Source: an uncultured Alphaproteobacteria bacterium
Lineage (GTDB): Bacteria; Pseudomonadota; Alphaproteobacteria; HIMB59; GCA-002718135
NCBI GenBank assembly: GCA_902525035.1
Contig: CABZFN010000009.1
Span: 1 to 50,770, forward strand
Length of the DNA stretch: 50,770 nt
Reading direction: 5' to 3'
Below are positions 15,434-24,857 of this stretch, piece by piece. The position numbers and the translations under genes are program-made. The notes under the pieces were generated by a model, which was not told the origin of the DNA, ran no database searches, and was given only the letters and a program-made list of their open reading frames with translations. The stretch's first letter is position 1, and every line of letters begins with the position of its first letter.

Positions 15434-16006
15434 ATGATAACAAATTATGAAAGAATTTTAGATATTATTTTAGATGATCTTATCCCATTAACAAAAATTT
15501 CAATAAATGAAGGAAATAAAATATTTGGCGGATTTATTGTTAAAAAATCTGATCTAAGCCTTGTTTGTCTAGGTACAAATCAGGAAATCAAAAATCCTCT
15601 ATATCATGGGGAAATTTCAACTCTTTTTAATTTATTTGCAAAAAAACTGTTTAATACAAAAGATTATTACTTCATAAGTACACATCAGCCTTGTTCTATG
15701 TGTTTATCAGCTATAACCTGGTCTGGATTTGACAATTTTTACTATTTTTTTTCCTATACCGACACAAAAGAAGGCTTTCATATTCCGCACGATCTTAAAA
15801 TTTTGACGGAAGTTTTTAAGATCAAAGATGGTAATTACAATATTAATAATGATTATTGGGAGAGTTACTCAATTATATCAGAAATTAAAAGATTAGGCAT
15901 AGAGGGCTCATTATCAGATAAAGTTTATAAGATTAAAGAAGAGTACCAAAAAATGTCAGAAATTTATCAAAAATCAAAAATTTATAATAAAATTCCTTTA
16001 AATTAA
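15434..16006 (+). CDS. Zinc-dependent nucleoside/base deaminase (CMP/dCMP deaminase superfamily)
   Basis: 190 residues with the cytidine/deoxycytidylate deaminase zinc site: H58 and E60 in YHGEIST, and C87 and C90 in HQPCSMCLSAI. The family acts on cytosine, guanine, cytidine, dCMP or tRNA adenosine; the C-terminal half (SYTDTKEGFHIPHDLKIL) does not match TadA, so a free base or nucleoside is more likely. The exact substrate is unknown. The start is ATG 15434 with no clear Shine-Dalgarno sequence. It follows a strong terminator by 44 bp, so it either has its own promoter or is controlled by read-through of the upstream RNA. Confidence 0.8.
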   Translation: MITNYERILDIILDDLIPLTKISINEGNKIFGGFIVKKSDLSLVCLGTNQEIKNPLYHGEISTLFNLFAKKLFNTKDYYFISTHQPCSMCLSAITWSGFDNFYYFFSYTDTKEGFHIPHDLKILTEVFKIKDGNYNINNDYWESYSIISEIKRLGIEGSLSDKVYKIKEEYQKMSEIYQKSKIYNKIPLN

Positions 16007-16034
16007 TTGTTAAATTAAAAAAAATAAGTATACA
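16007..16034 (+). promoter_or_regulatory. Promoter of the glycine riboswitch/gcv operon
   Basis: TTGTTA (16007-16012) and TATACA (16029-16034) are 16 nt apart. The predicted start, about 16041, coincides with the first base of the riboswitch P1 stem, which supports the assignment. Confidence 0.55.
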
Positions 16035-16040
16035 AATAAT

Positions 16041-16180
16041 TAACGGGAGATACTGAAATTTCAGAGCCGAAGGAGCAACGACCCGGAAACTCTCAGGCAC
16101 AATGGACCGTTAAAAAAAAACTCTGGAAAAGAGCATTTAGTTCTACCGAAGGTGAAAAACTCTCAGGTAAAAAGACAGAG
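16041..16180 (+). promoter_or_regulatory. Tandem (two-aptamer) glycine riboswitch
   Basis: Two glycine aptamers in series upstream of gcvT. Aptamer 1 has P1 TAACGG/CCGTTA (16041-16046, 16107-16112) and core motifs GCCGAAGGAGCAA and CTCTCAGGCA. Aptamer 2 has P1 CTCTG/CAGAG (16121-16125, 16176-16180) and core ACCGAAGGTGAAA and CTCTCAGGTA. An A-rich linker of nine As joins them. This is the classic arrangement for glycine-induced expression of the cleavage system. No terminator hairpin follows, and the purine-rich 3' strand of P1 merges with the likely gcvT ribosome site, so control is probably at translation initiation. Confidence 0.95.
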
Positions 16181-16187
16181 GGGTAGC

Positions 16188-17324
16188 TTGGAGAATTATT
16201 TGAACCAGTTACCAATAGACATTCCACTGAAAAATTTTCATCAAAATAATGGTGCTAAGATATTGCCATTTGCAGGTTTTAATATGCCTATTAATTATAA
16301 AACTGGAATAATTAATGAACACAAAAACGTTAGAAATCATTCTGGTATTTTTGATGTTAGTCATATGGGGCAAATTTTAATTGAAAATAATGAATCTTAT
16401 TTACATAAGTTAGAAAAATATATTCCATTACAATTAAAGAAATTAATTAAAAATAGATCGCATTATTCATTTTTGCTCAATAAAGATGGTGGTGTTATTG
16501 ATGATCTAATTATTTCAAATATTGATATTAAAGATAAATCATATTTATATATTGTTTATAATGCATCTCGAAAAAAAGAAGATGAAGAAATTTTTGTTTC
16601 TTGTGCTCCTAATGCAGAAAAAATTTATAATAAAAATTGTTTATTCGCAATCCAAGGGCCTGACTCTATTAATGTTTTAAAAAATATTATTGATATTCCA
16701 AATAATATGAATTTTTTTGATATTTTAATAAGTAAATATAATAACAATGTAATAATAGTAAGTAGATCAGGTTATACTGGTGAAGATGGTTTTGAGCTTT
16801 CTATTCCAAATGAAAGTGCAGAAAATTTAATTACTGATTTACTTAAAAATAAAAATACAATGCTTTGTGGCTTAGGTTCAAGAGATTCATTAAGACTCGA
16901 GGCTGGATTAAGTTTATATGGTCATGAATTAAATGAAAATATTACACCAATTGAAGCTGGCTTATTATGGGCTTTAGATAAAGAAAGATTAGAAGATAAA
17001 CATTTAAATGGAAATAAAGTTTTATCTGATCAATTAAAAAATAAATTATACAATAAAAAAATAGGTTTAATTTCTTCAAATAAATCAATGCTAAGAGATG
17101 GAATGACATTATTCGATAATAATAATAATCAAATTGGTAAAATTACTAGTGGATGTTTTTCTCCTAATCTAAACAAATCTATTGCTATTGGTTATATAAA
17201 ATCTGAACATAATATTGATAATCCCATTTTTTGTGAAATTAGAAAAAAATTAGAATTAGTAAAAATTAATAATCTACCTTTTGTAAAAAAAAATTATAAA
17301 AAAAACGGGAGCACATATGAGTGA
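16188..17324 (+). CDS. gcvT: Glycine cleavage system T protein (aminomethyltransferase)
   Basis: Transfers the methylene group from the lipoyl arm of GcvH to tetrahydrofolate, releasing ammonia. Motifs include GAKILPFAGFNMPINY, SGIFDVSHMGQI, VIDDLIISNI, SRSGYTGEDGFELSIP and GLGSRDSLRLEAGLSLYGHE. The frame is open into the riboswitch from a GTG at 16152, but that cannot be the start. TTG 16188 (behind GAGGGG) or TTG 16200 (behind GGAG with 6-nt spacing) are the candidates, giving about 378 or 374 residues. Overlaps gcvH by 8 bp. The paralogous fold of DmdA at 36.5 kb is a different enzyme. Confidence 0.93.
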   Translation: MENYLNQLPIDIPLKNFHQNNGAKILPFAGFNMPINYKTGIINEHKNVRNHSGIFDVSHMGQILIENNESYLHKLEKYIPLQLKKLIKNRSHYSFLLNKDGGVIDDLIISNIDIKDKSYLYIVYNASRKKEDEEIFVSCAPNAEKIYNKNCLFAIQGPDSINVLKNIIDIPNNMNFFDILISKYNNNVIIVSRSGYTGEDGFELSIPNESAENLITDLLKNKNTMLCGLGSRDSLRLEAGLSLYGHELNENITPIEAGLLWALDKERLEDKHLNGNKVLSDQLKNKLYNKKIGLISSNKSMLRDGMTLFDNNNNQIGKITSGCFSPNLNKSIAIGYIKSEHNIDNPIFCEIRKKLELVKINNLPFVKKNYKKNGSTYE

Positions 17325-17688
17325 AAAAAAATATACAAAAGATCATGAATGGGTTTCAATTGAAAATAAAATTGCTACAATTGGTATTAGCAATCATGCC
17401 CAAGAATCTCTTGGCGATATAGTATTCATTGAATTACCATCAGTTGGAAATTCGGTAAAAGCAAAAGATGAAATATGCGTCGTTGAATCTGTAAAAGCGG
17501 CTTCTGATATATATGCTCCAATAGATGGTGAAATAATTGAAGTTAATAATAATCTAGAAAATGATGCTGCTATTATTAATCAAGATGCAGAAAATGAGGG
17601 ATGGATTTTTAAAATGAAAATTTATGATTCAAATCAATATTCTGATCTTATGTCTCAAGATGAGTATAAACAATTTTTGGAACAATAG
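17317..17688 (+). CDS. gcvH: Glycine cleavage system H protein
   Basis: Small lipoyl carrier protein that shuttles the aminomethyl group between P and T proteins. 123 residues, a barrel-sandwich hybrid domain, with the lipoylated lysine at K60 in VVESVKAASD. Other family marks are HEWVSIE and the C-terminal NEGWIFKMKI. ACGGGAG lies upstream of the ATG inside the gcvT end, and the gcvP ATG follows the stop directly. Confidence 0.96.
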   Translation: MSEKKYTKDHEWVSIENKIATIGISNHAQESLGDIVFIELPSVGNSVKAKDEICVVESVKAASDIYAPIDGEIIEVNNNLENDAAIINQDAENEGWIFKMKIYDSNQYSDLMSQDEYKQFLEQ

Positions 17689-20541
17689 ATGATTGAAATA
17701 GATAAATTTGTTAGCAGACATATAGGACCTAGAAATGAAGATATTGGAGAAATGCTCAAATTGATAAATTGCTCTTCATTAGATGAATTAATTGAAAAAA
17801 CAGTACCTAATCATATCATTTTTAAAAATAAACTTAAACTTAGACCTGGTATGTCTGAGGAGTTTAATAAAATTAATACTCAACTTTTATCTTTAAAAAA
17901 TAATTTCAAAAAAACTTATATTGGAATGGGTTATTATAATACTATTACTCCTAGCGTTATTTTAAGAAATATTCTTGAAAATCCAGGATGGTATACTGCT
18001 TACACGCCTTATCAACCAGAAGTAAGTCAGGGCAGGTTGGAAATGTTAATGAATTTTCAGCAAATGATAATTGATTTGACTGGAATGGATATTGCAAATG
18101 CATCTTTACTTGATGAAAGTACTGCGGCAGCCGAGGCTATGATGATGGCTTTTAAAATTAAAAAAAATACAAAGTTTACTTTTTGTGTTCAAAATAAATG
18201 TCATCCACAAACACTATCTGTCTTAAAAACAAGAGCTAAGCCCCTAGGTATAAAAATTATTTTTGATAATCCAGATGATGATACATTTGGTTGTTTAATT
18301 CAAAATCCAGATACATACGGAGAAATTGCAAATCTCAACGATTTAATAAATATAAATAAATCTCACGATGCGTTATCAATCATAGCAGCTGATATAATGA
18401 GTTTGGTAGTTATGAGGTCACCAAAAGATTTTGGAGCTGATATAGTTGTTGGGAGTACACAAAGGTTTGGTGTTCCAATGGGTCTAGGAGGCCCTCACGC
18501 AGCATATTTTGCAACATTAGATAAATACAAAAGAATGATACCTGGAAGACTAATTGGTGTATCAGTTGATCGTACTAATAAAAGATCTTACAGAATGGCT
18601 CTTCAAACGCGTGAGCAACATATTAGAAGGGAAAAAGCTACAAGTAATATATGTACTGCACAGGCCTTATTAGCAATTATATCTGCTTCATATGCAATAT
18701 ATCATGGTTCAACTAGATTAAAAAATATTGCTGAGGACATTCACTATAAGTCTAGATATCTAAAGAAATCATTAGAGATATTAAATTTTGAAGTAAAATC
18801 TAAAAATTATTTTGATACCCTTTTAGTAAAAGATTCAAAATCTAAATACTGGGTAACTAAATCTATAGACAATGGTACCAATTTTAGATTTATAAATGAC
18901 GATCATTTTTCAATTTCCTTAGATGAAACTACATCACTACAAGATGTAGATAATTTAATTAAATTTTTTAATGAAAATAATATTGAAATATATGCAGAAG
19001 AGATTGAGAGTAAAATTGAAAATTCAATTTTCAAAAGTGATTTAGAAAGAAAAGAAAATATCTTAACTCATCCAGTATTTAATATCTATCATTCTGAAAC
19101 AGAAATGATGAGATATTTAAAAAAACTAGAAAACAAAGACGTTGCTTTAAATAGATCAATGATACCTCTTGGATCTTGTACTATGAAATTAAATGCGGCA
19201 TCTGAAATGCTTCCGATTACTTTACCAGGTTTTTCAAATGCACATCCATTTTTAGAGCCCCACCAGCGTGAGGGATATAACGAAATGATGAGTGAATTAA
19301 TATCGATGTTAAAAGATATTACCGGTTTTGATGCAGTTTCACTTCAACCTAATGCAGGCGCACAAGGTGAGTTTGCTGGTTTATTAGCAATTCAAAAATA
19401 CCATGAAAAAAATTCAGATACTAAAAGAAATATATGTATAATTCCAAAAAGTGCCCACGGAACCAATCCGGCAAGTGCACAGATGTGCGGTATGGATATT
19501 TTAATAGTAAACTGTGATGATAAAGGTAACGTTGACTTAACTCATTTAGATAAAAAAATTGAAGAAGCAGGAGATAAGTTATCTGCTTTAATGATTACAT
19601 ATCCATCAACACATGGTGTATTTGAAGAAAGTATTGTTGAGATTTGTAAAAAAATTCATGATGCTGGAGGACAAGTTTATCTAGATGGCGCTAATTATAA
19701 TGCAATGGTTGGTATAGCTAAACCAGGTAAATTTGGACCTGATGTATGCCATATGAATCTACATAAGACATTCTGTATACCTCATGGAGGAGGTGGACCT
19801 GGAGTTGGAGCTATAGGATTAAAAAAACATTTAGCAGATTTTGCTCCAGGACATCCCATTTTTAAAAAAGAAATAGGTTTAACTACTCAAGAGGCAGTTT
19901 CAGCTGCGCCTTGGGGTAGTGCATCTATTTTACCTATTTCATATTCTTATATTTCTATGATGGGTGACGATGGTTTAAAATTAGCAACTCAAGTAGCAAT
20001 ATTAAATGCTAATTATATTAAAGAAAGATTAAAAAATTATTACCCTATTTTATATACTGGTAAAAATAATATGGTAGCACATGAATTCATTATTGATATC
20101 AGGCCGTTTAAACAAGAATTAAATATTTCAGATGAAGATATTGCTAAAAGACTAATTGATTATGGATTTCACGCTCCTACAATGTCTTTTCCAGTTCCCG
20201 GTACACTTATGATTGAGCCTACTGAAAGTGAATCTAAAGAGGAACTAGATAGATTTTGTGAAGCAATGATTTCCATTCACAATGAAATCACAATGATTAG
20301 AGATGGTAAATTTGATAAAGTAGACAATCCTATTAAAAATGCCCCACATACAATTGAAGAAGTATCTTCTGACAATTGGGATCATAAATATTCACGTAAA
20401 GATGCTGCCTACCCACATCCTTATTTAATAAATAATAAATACTGGAGTCCAGTCAGTAGAATTGATAATGTATATGGCGATAGAAATTTATTTTGTGTTT
20501 GTCCTCCAATTGATGAATATGAAGAGGCTAAAACTGGATAA
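17689..20541 (+). CDS. gcvP: Glycine dehydrogenase (decarboxylating), P protein
   Basis: PLP enzyme that decarboxylates glycine and loads the aminomethyl group on GcvH. A single 950-residue polypeptide, i.e. the fused type and not the split GcvPA/GcvPB type. Visible are FVSRHIGPR at the N-terminus, YIGMGYYNTITPSVILRNI, the TPYQPEVSQGRLE block, and the PLP lysine K693 in HMNLHKTFCIPHGGGGPG. The C-terminal MIEPTESESKEELDRFCEAM is also typical. The fourth subunit, dihydrolipoamide dehydrogenase, is not in the window. It starts immediately after the gcvH stop. Confidence 0.97.
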   Translation: MIEIDKFVSRHIGPRNEDIGEMLKLINCSSLDELIEKTVPNHIIFKNKLKLRPGMSEEFNKINTQLLSLKNNFKKTYIGMGYYNTITPSVILRNILENPGWYTAYTPYQPEVSQGRLEMLMNFQQMIIDLTGMDIANASLLDESTAAAEAMMMAFKIKKNTKFTFCVQNKCHPQTLSVLKTRAKPLGIKIIFDNPDDDTFGCLIQNPDTYGEIANLNDLININKSHDALSIIAADIMSLVVMRSPKDFGADIVVGSTQRFGVPMGLGGPHAAYFATLDKYKRMIPGRLIGVSVDRTNKRSYRMALQTREQHIRREKATSNICTAQALLAIISASYAIYHGSTRLKNIAEDIHYKSRYLKKSLEILNFEVKSKNYFDTLLVKDSKSKYWVTKSIDNGTNFRFINDDHFSISLDETTSLQDVDNLIKFFNENNIEIYAEEIESKIENSIFKSDLERKENILTHPVFNIYHSETEMMRYLKKLENKDVALNRSMIPLGSCTMKLNAASEMLPITLPGFSNAHPFLEPHQREGYNEMMSELISMLKDITGFDAVSLQPNAGAQGEFAGLLAIQKYHEKNSDTKRNICIIPKSAHGTNPASAQMCGMDILIVNCDDKGNVDLTHLDKKIEEAGDKLSALMITYPSTHGVFEESIVEICKKIHDAGGQVYLDGANYNAMVGIAKPGKFGPDVCHMNLHKTFCIPHGGGGPGVGAIGLKKHLADFAPGHPIFKKEIGLTTQEAVSAAPWGSASILPISYSYISMMGDDGLKLATQVAILNANYIKERLKNYYPILYTGKNNMVAHEFIIDIRPFKQELNISDEDIAKRLIDYGFHAPTMSFPVPGTLMIEPTESESKEELDRFCEAMISIHNEITMIRDGKFDKVDNPIKNAPHTIEEVSSDNWDHKYSRKDAAYPHPYLINNKYWSPVSRIDNVYGDRNLFCVCPPIDEYEEAKTG

Positions 20542-20584
20542 ATACTATTTATCAATAAATTAAAACACTAATTTAATAACAATT

Positions 20585-21613
20585 ATGATTTATATTAATC
20601 TTATTTTAGTCTTTTTAGTCTTGGTCGCAATCCATGAATACGGACATTATATAGTTGCGAGATGGTTTAAAGCTGAAGTTACTGACTTCTCAATTGGGTT
20701 TGGCAAACCGCTTTTAAAATTTACTGATAAAAATGGCACTACATGGAAATTATCTCCTATTCCATTGGGTGGATATGTAAAAATCAAGGGACTTGATAAT
20801 ATATTTTCACCAAACTCTAATGATGAGGAGGGATCCTTTCAATCTCTTACACTTTTTCAAAAGATATTAGTACTTTTAGCAGGAAGTGTTTTTAATATTT
20901 TTAGTGCATGGTTTGCTTTATTCTGCATATTTTTCTTTTTTGGAATTGTTAGTTTAATGCCAATTATTGGATCAGTCAGTGAAAATTCATCTGCTTTTGA
21001 AAATGATCTTAGAGAAGGTGATAAAATACTTGAGATAAACAATATTAGTATTGAAGAGTTTTCTGATATACCAAAAGCAATTGGCAACAACCCAAGTATT
21101 AATATTTTAATTGAAAGAAATAATCAGATAATTAAAAAAAACTTTGATCTAAAATTTAATTCAGAATTAAATAGATATATTATTGGAATATCTTCACCTC
21201 AAAATCCCATTATTGATAAATATAATTTAATTGACTCAATTAAAAATTCTTCTTTATTTATTCCCACATACTATGTAGCTTCTTTTTCTTTTCTTCAACA
21301 ATCATATAAAGAAAATACATTAGGAGATCAGTTAGCCGGACCTATAGGTATTGTAAAAAATGCAGATCAAATGATGCTTGATCAAGTAAGGGGAGTACTT
21401 TTTTTATTTATAATAATTTCTTTATTTGTAGGATTATTTAATTTGCTTCCTATTCCTCTTTTAGATGGAGGTCATATAATGTATTTTATTATTAGAAGAA
21501 TTTTTTCAAACTCTCTTCCTGAATTTATTACAAGAGTTTATTTGGCTGTGGGGATAACAATAATATCTTTTCTCTTTATAGTTGTGACTTACAACGATAT
21601 TTTTTATAAATAA
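20585..21613 (+). CDS. rseP: Site-2 metalloprotease, RseP/MmpA family
   Basis: Intramembrane zinc protease that cleaves membrane-bound regulators. The active-site HEYGH is H17-E18...H21 in the first membrane helix, and the third zinc ligand D294 lies in the LLDGGH motif of a C-terminal helix. One PDZ domain is visible around residues 125-200 (SENSSAFENDLREGDKILEI). 342 residues and four membrane helices. Its usual neighbours (dxr, bamA) are absent; here it follows gcvP by 43 bp and precedes a MazG-like gene. Confidence 0.9.
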   Translation: MIYINLILVFLVLVAIHEYGHYIVARWFKAEVTDFSIGFGKPLLKFTDKNGTTWKLSPIPLGGYVKIKGLDNIFSPNSNDEEGSFQSLTLFQKILVLLAGSVFNIFSAWFALFCIFFFFGIVSLMPIIGSVSENSSAFENDLREGDKILEINNISIEEFSDIPKAIGNNPSINILIERNNQIIKKNFDLKFNSELNRYIIGISSPQNPIIDKYNLIDSIKNSSLFIPTYYVASFSFLQQSYKENTLGDQLAGPIGIVKNADQMMLDQVRGVLFLFIIISLFVGLFNLLPIPLLDGGHIMYFIIRRIFSNSLPEFITRVYLAVGITIISFLFIVVTYNDIFYK

Positions 21614-21631
21614 ATATTATTGGGAGATAAA

Positions 21632-22000
21632 ATGACAAATTTTGAAAAAGTAAAAGAATTTATGACAACTTTTGGTCAAGAAGTAAAAACTAGTGCTGAA
21701 TTTCCAGAAAATAAAATTATTGAATTAAGAAAAAAATTGATTGATGAAGAATTTAATGAATTAAAAGATGCAATTAATGATAATGATATTGTTGAAGTTG
21801 CTGATGCATTAACTGATATTTTAGTTGTAACATACGGTGCTGGTGCTGCTTTTGGTATAGATCTAGATAAATGTTTTAACGAAGTTCATCGTAGTAATAT
21901 GAGTAAACTCTCAGAGGAAGGTAAGCCAATTTATAATAAATTTGGTAAAGTTATGAAGGGTCCTAATTATTCTCCTCCAGATTTGAAAAAAATAATTTAA
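21632..22000 (+). CDS. MazG-like/all-alpha NTP pyrophosphohydrolase
   Basis: Small helical nucleotide pyrophosphohydrolase of the MazG/HisE/dUTPase-like superfamily, 122 residues. The metal-binding motifs are DEEFNELKDAI (ExxE) and VEVADALTDILVVTYG (ExxxD-type). I choose ATG 21632 because a good GGGAG lies 5 nt upstream; the frame also has an upstream GTG-like start at 21620 that would contain that ribosome site. The likely role is hydrolysis of non-canonical or dCTP/dUTP-type NTPs. Converges with the metB-like gene with a 4-bp overlap. Confidence 0.82.
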   Translation: MTNFEKVKEFMTTFGQEVKTSAEFPENKIIELRKKLIDEEFNELKDAINDNDIVEVADALTDILVVTYGAGAAFGIDLDKCFNEVHRSNMSKLSEEGKPIYNKFGKVMKGPNYSPPDLKKII

Positions 22001-23157
22001 ATATTTTTTAGAGCATCATCTAAAGACTTCTTTAAGTCTGAAATATCTTCAATGCCAATTGAAAGTCTGATTAGTGTATCAGAAATTCCTAATTCATCTC
22101 TAATTTTTTTATCAATGGATGCATGTGTCATTATAGCTGGATGCTCAATTAAACTTTCAACTCCACCCAAACTTTCTGCTAGTGTAAATATTTGAATTGT
22201 TTCAAGAAATTTTTTTGCTGAATTAATATTACCCATTAATTCAATTGATAATATTCCTCCAAATCCAGTCATTTGTTTTTTTGCAATTTCATAACTTGGA
22301 TTATTTTCTAATCCAGGATAAAAAACGTTATTAATTTTAGGATGTTTTAATAAATAATTAGCAATTTCTAAGGCATTATTGTTGTGCCTCTCCATTCTTA
22401 CAGAAAGTGTCTTAATTGATCGAATAAGTAAATAACAATCGAAGGGGCTGGGAACAGCACCTACAGCATTTTGAATATATTTAATTTTATCAGCTAAAAT
22501 TTTATTATCATTTATAACTAATGCACCTCCAATTATATCTGAATGACCTCCAAGATACTTGGTTGACGAATGTATAACAACATCAGCCCCATTATTTATT
22601 GGTTGTTGATTGTAAGGTGAGGCAAAAGTATTATCACAGACTATAATGATATTATCATCTTTTAAGCTTTCTCTAATTTTCTTTATATCTATAATTTTTA
22701 GTAATGGGTTAGAGGGTGTCTCAACCCAAATCATTTTTGTATTTTCTTTTAGATGACCTTGCCAATTATTTTCTTTACTAAGATCGGTATATGTTACTTC
22801 CACATTTTGATTTACTGTTTTAATTTTATCAAATATTCTTCTTGTTCCACCGTAAACATCATCGCTACAAATAATTGAATAATTTTTACCTAAAGCATCT
22901 GATAATGCAGAAATTGCTGCCATACCTGAGCTAAAAGCATAAGCAAATTTACCATCTTCCAATTCAGCTAATAATTTTTCTAATATATCTCTTGTTGGAT
23001 TTCCTGTTCTTGCATATTCATAAGTAAAATCACCAGGAGAATTTTGCTTAAAAGTCGACGAAAGATGAATAGGGGGCATGACTGCACCCGTAGTTTCATC
23101 AGCACCATGACCTGAATGAATTACTTTAGAATTAAATTTTTTATTTTTATTATTCAT
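21997..23157 (-). CDS. metB: Cystathionine gamma-synthase/lyase family PLP enzyme
   Basis: Cys/Met metabolism PLP enzyme, about 386 residues. Visible motifs are YEYARTGNPTRDILEKLLAE, FSSGMAAISAL, VETPSNPLLKIIDI, VCDNTFASPY and the Schiff-base lysine in HSSTKYLGGHSD. The C-terminal SLGGVESLIEHPAIMTH is shared by synthase and lyase, so the direction (cystathionine formation, gamma-cleavage, or O-acetylhomoserine use) cannot be fixed. I place the start at ATG 23157, 2 nt after the cysK stop; an in-frame ATG at 23169 overlapping cysK is possible. Last gene of cysE-cysK-metB. Confidence 0.85.
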   Translation of the reverse strand: MNNKNKKFNSKVIHSGHGADETTGAVMPPIHLSSTFKQNSPGDFTYEYARTGNPTRDILEKLLAELEDGKFAYAFSSGMAAISALSDALGKNYSIICSDDVYGGTRRIFDKIKTVNQNVEVTYTDLSKENNWQGHLKENTKMIWVETPSNPLLKIIDIKKIRESLKDDNIIIVCDNTFASPYNQQPINNGADVVIHSSTKYLGGHSDIIGGALVINDNKILADKIKYIQNAVGAVPSPFDCYLLIRSIKTLSVRMERHNNNALEIANYLLKHPKINNVFYPGLENNPSYEIAKKQMTGFGGILSIELMGNINSAKKFLETIQIFTLAESLGGVESLIEHPAIMTHASIDKKIRDELGISDTLIRLSIGIEDISDLKKSLDDALKNI

Positions 23158-23159
23158 GA

Positions 23160-24161
23160 TTACATCCAATCGGCATAAGGTAAATTTTTGGATAATAAAT
23201 ATTCTTTATTAAACATTTTATCATAATATTTATTTGCATCATCACAAAGTATTGTTGCAATTCTTTTTCCTTTACCCATTGATTTGGCCAATTTTACTGC
23301 ACCACATATATTTACGCCAGAACTTAATCCTAGAAATAATCCATCTGTTTTCATAATTTTAAATAGCATTTCCATGCATTCTTGATCAGAAACAAAAAAT
23401 GATTGGTCTACAAGACAATTTTCTAAATTTTTTGTTACTCTGGCTTGTCCAATACCTTCTGTAATTGATTCCTCTCCTTTTTTTTCTGGTTTACCATTAG
23501 TAAAATAATTAAACATTGATGATCCTTGTGAGTCTGTACAAGCGATAATAATTTCTTTATTTTTTGATTTTAGTCCAACGCTAACACCAGTTAAAGTTCC
23601 TCCAGTTCCAATTGCACATGTGAAACCATCTATTTTACCTTCTGTTTGTTTAAAAATTTCTGCAGATGTTGTTTTTTCATGAAATTTATAGTTTGCTAAA
23701 TTTTCAAATTGACCAGCCCAAAAAGTTTTTTTACCTGTTTGTTTTTCTATATCTTTAGCTAATTGCTGAGAGACTTTTTGATAGTTGCCAGGATCGGAAT
23801 ATGGTTTTGCATCAACTAAATGAAGTTTTGCTCCCATATTTTTGAGTATATCCCTTTTAGATTGAACGGTTATCTTAGGCATTACAATTTCTAGATTATA
23901 ATTTTTTGCATTACAAACTAACGCTAAGCCTATTCCTGTATTCCCAAAAGTGCCTTCAACGACAGTTCCACCTGGTTCCAATAATTCTTTTTCTTCTGCA
24001 TCCTCGATGATACCAAGTGCTGTTCTATCTTTCACTGAACCAGCTGGATTCATAAATTCAGCTTTACCGTATATTTCACAACCTGAAATCTCTGAAGGGT
24101 ATTTTAGTTTTATAAGGGGGGTGTTACCAATTAATTGAGTAACATTATTTGTTATCATCAA
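23160..24161 (-). CDS. cysK: Cysteine synthase A (O-acetylserine sulfhydrylase)
   Basis: Fold-type II PLP enzyme making cysteine from O-acetylserine and sulfide. The lysine is K44 in [11 protein letters not shown]. The substrate loop is [13 protein letters not shown] and the phosphate loop [10 protein letters not shown]. 333 residues with the C-terminal [20 protein letters not shown] and [14 protein letters not shown] typical of alphaproteobacterial CysK; a cystathionine beta-synthase role is less likely because cysE is directly upstream. Overlaps cysE by 17 bp. Confidence 0.9.
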   Translation of the reverse strand: MMITNNVTQLIGNTPLIKLKYPSEISGCEIYGKAEFMNPAGSVKDRTALGIIEDAEEKELLEPGGTVVEGTFGNTGIGLALVCNAKNYNLEIVMPKITVQSKRDILKNMGAKLHLVDAKPYSDPGNYQKVSQQLAKDIEKQTGKKTFWAGQFENLANYKFHEKTTSAEIFKQTEGKIDGFTCAIGTGGTLTGVSVGLKSKNKEIIIACTDSQGSSMFNYFTNGKPEKKGEESITEGIGQARVTKNLENCLVDQSFFVSDQECMEMLFKIMKTDGLFLGLSSGVNICGAVKLAKSMGKGKRIATILCDDANKYYDKMFNKEYLLSKNLPYADWM

Positions 24162-24720
24162 TATCTCTTACACCATATGGATTAAATGAAGTATCCTTAT
24201 TAATATTAATATTTTTAACTGGGTTTCCTACCATTGTTGCATAAGGAGGAACATCTTTTAATACTACTGTATTAGCTCCAACTCTTGCACAACTCCCAAT
24301 ATTAATTGGGCCAAGAATACTTGCTCCACATCCTATGATTACATTATCTCCTATCGTTGGATGTCTTTTTGTATTTCGTTGATCATTGGAATTTTCTGCT
24401 GGACTAATTCCTCCAAGTGTAACACCATGATATAAAGTAACATTATCTCCAATTACACTTGTTTCTCCAATTACAGTGCCCATACCATGATCAATAAATA
24501 AGTTTTTACCTATTTTAGCCGCTGGATGAATTTCAATTCCTGTTAAAAAACGACTAAATTGGGAAACTATTCTTGCTAGAGTGTAAAGATTAAAATTCCA
24601 TAGATTATTTGCTATCCTATGAAAGAAAACTGACTTCACTCCTGGGTATGTAAGCACGATACTTAGCTTGCTTCTTGCAGCTGGATCTCTTTGAATTATT
24701 GAGTCTAAATAATCAGCCAT
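24145..24720 (-). CDS. cysE: Serine O-acetyltransferase
   Basis: Left-handed beta-helix acetyltransferase giving O-acetylserine, the first step of cysteine synthesis. 191 residues, the short EpsC-like type. The N-terminus [19 protein letters not shown] and [17 protein letters not shown] are typical, followed by hexapeptide repeats: [40 protein letters not shown], and [18 protein letters not shown]. It heads a three-gene cysteine/cystathionine operon and is divergent from the enolase-superfamily gene across 137 bp. Confidence 0.94.
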   Translation of the reverse strand: MADYLDSIIQRDPAARSKLSIVLTYPGVKSVFFHRIANNLWNFNLYTLARIVSQFSRFLTGIEIHPAAKIGKNLFIDHGMGTVIGETSVIGDNVTLYHGVTLGGISPAENSNDQRNTKRHPTIGDNVIIGCGASILGPINIGSCARVGANTVVLKDVPPYATMVGNPVKNININKDTSFNPYGVRDIDDNK

Positions 24721-24857
24721 TTCGTAATGCTATTTAGTGATTATTGCATTTTTTTCAATGTAACGAGGATTTCTCTTTAAAATTTACGATTTTAATTATG
24801 TAAATTATTGATAGTTTATGTAGATAAAAGATAATTAATATATGTTTCGCTAATTTG

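Noticed and set aside
16152-16187. Extension of gcvT to a GTG at 16152
   Set aside because: This would translate the second glycine aptamer itself; the sequence there is conserved as RNA, not protein.
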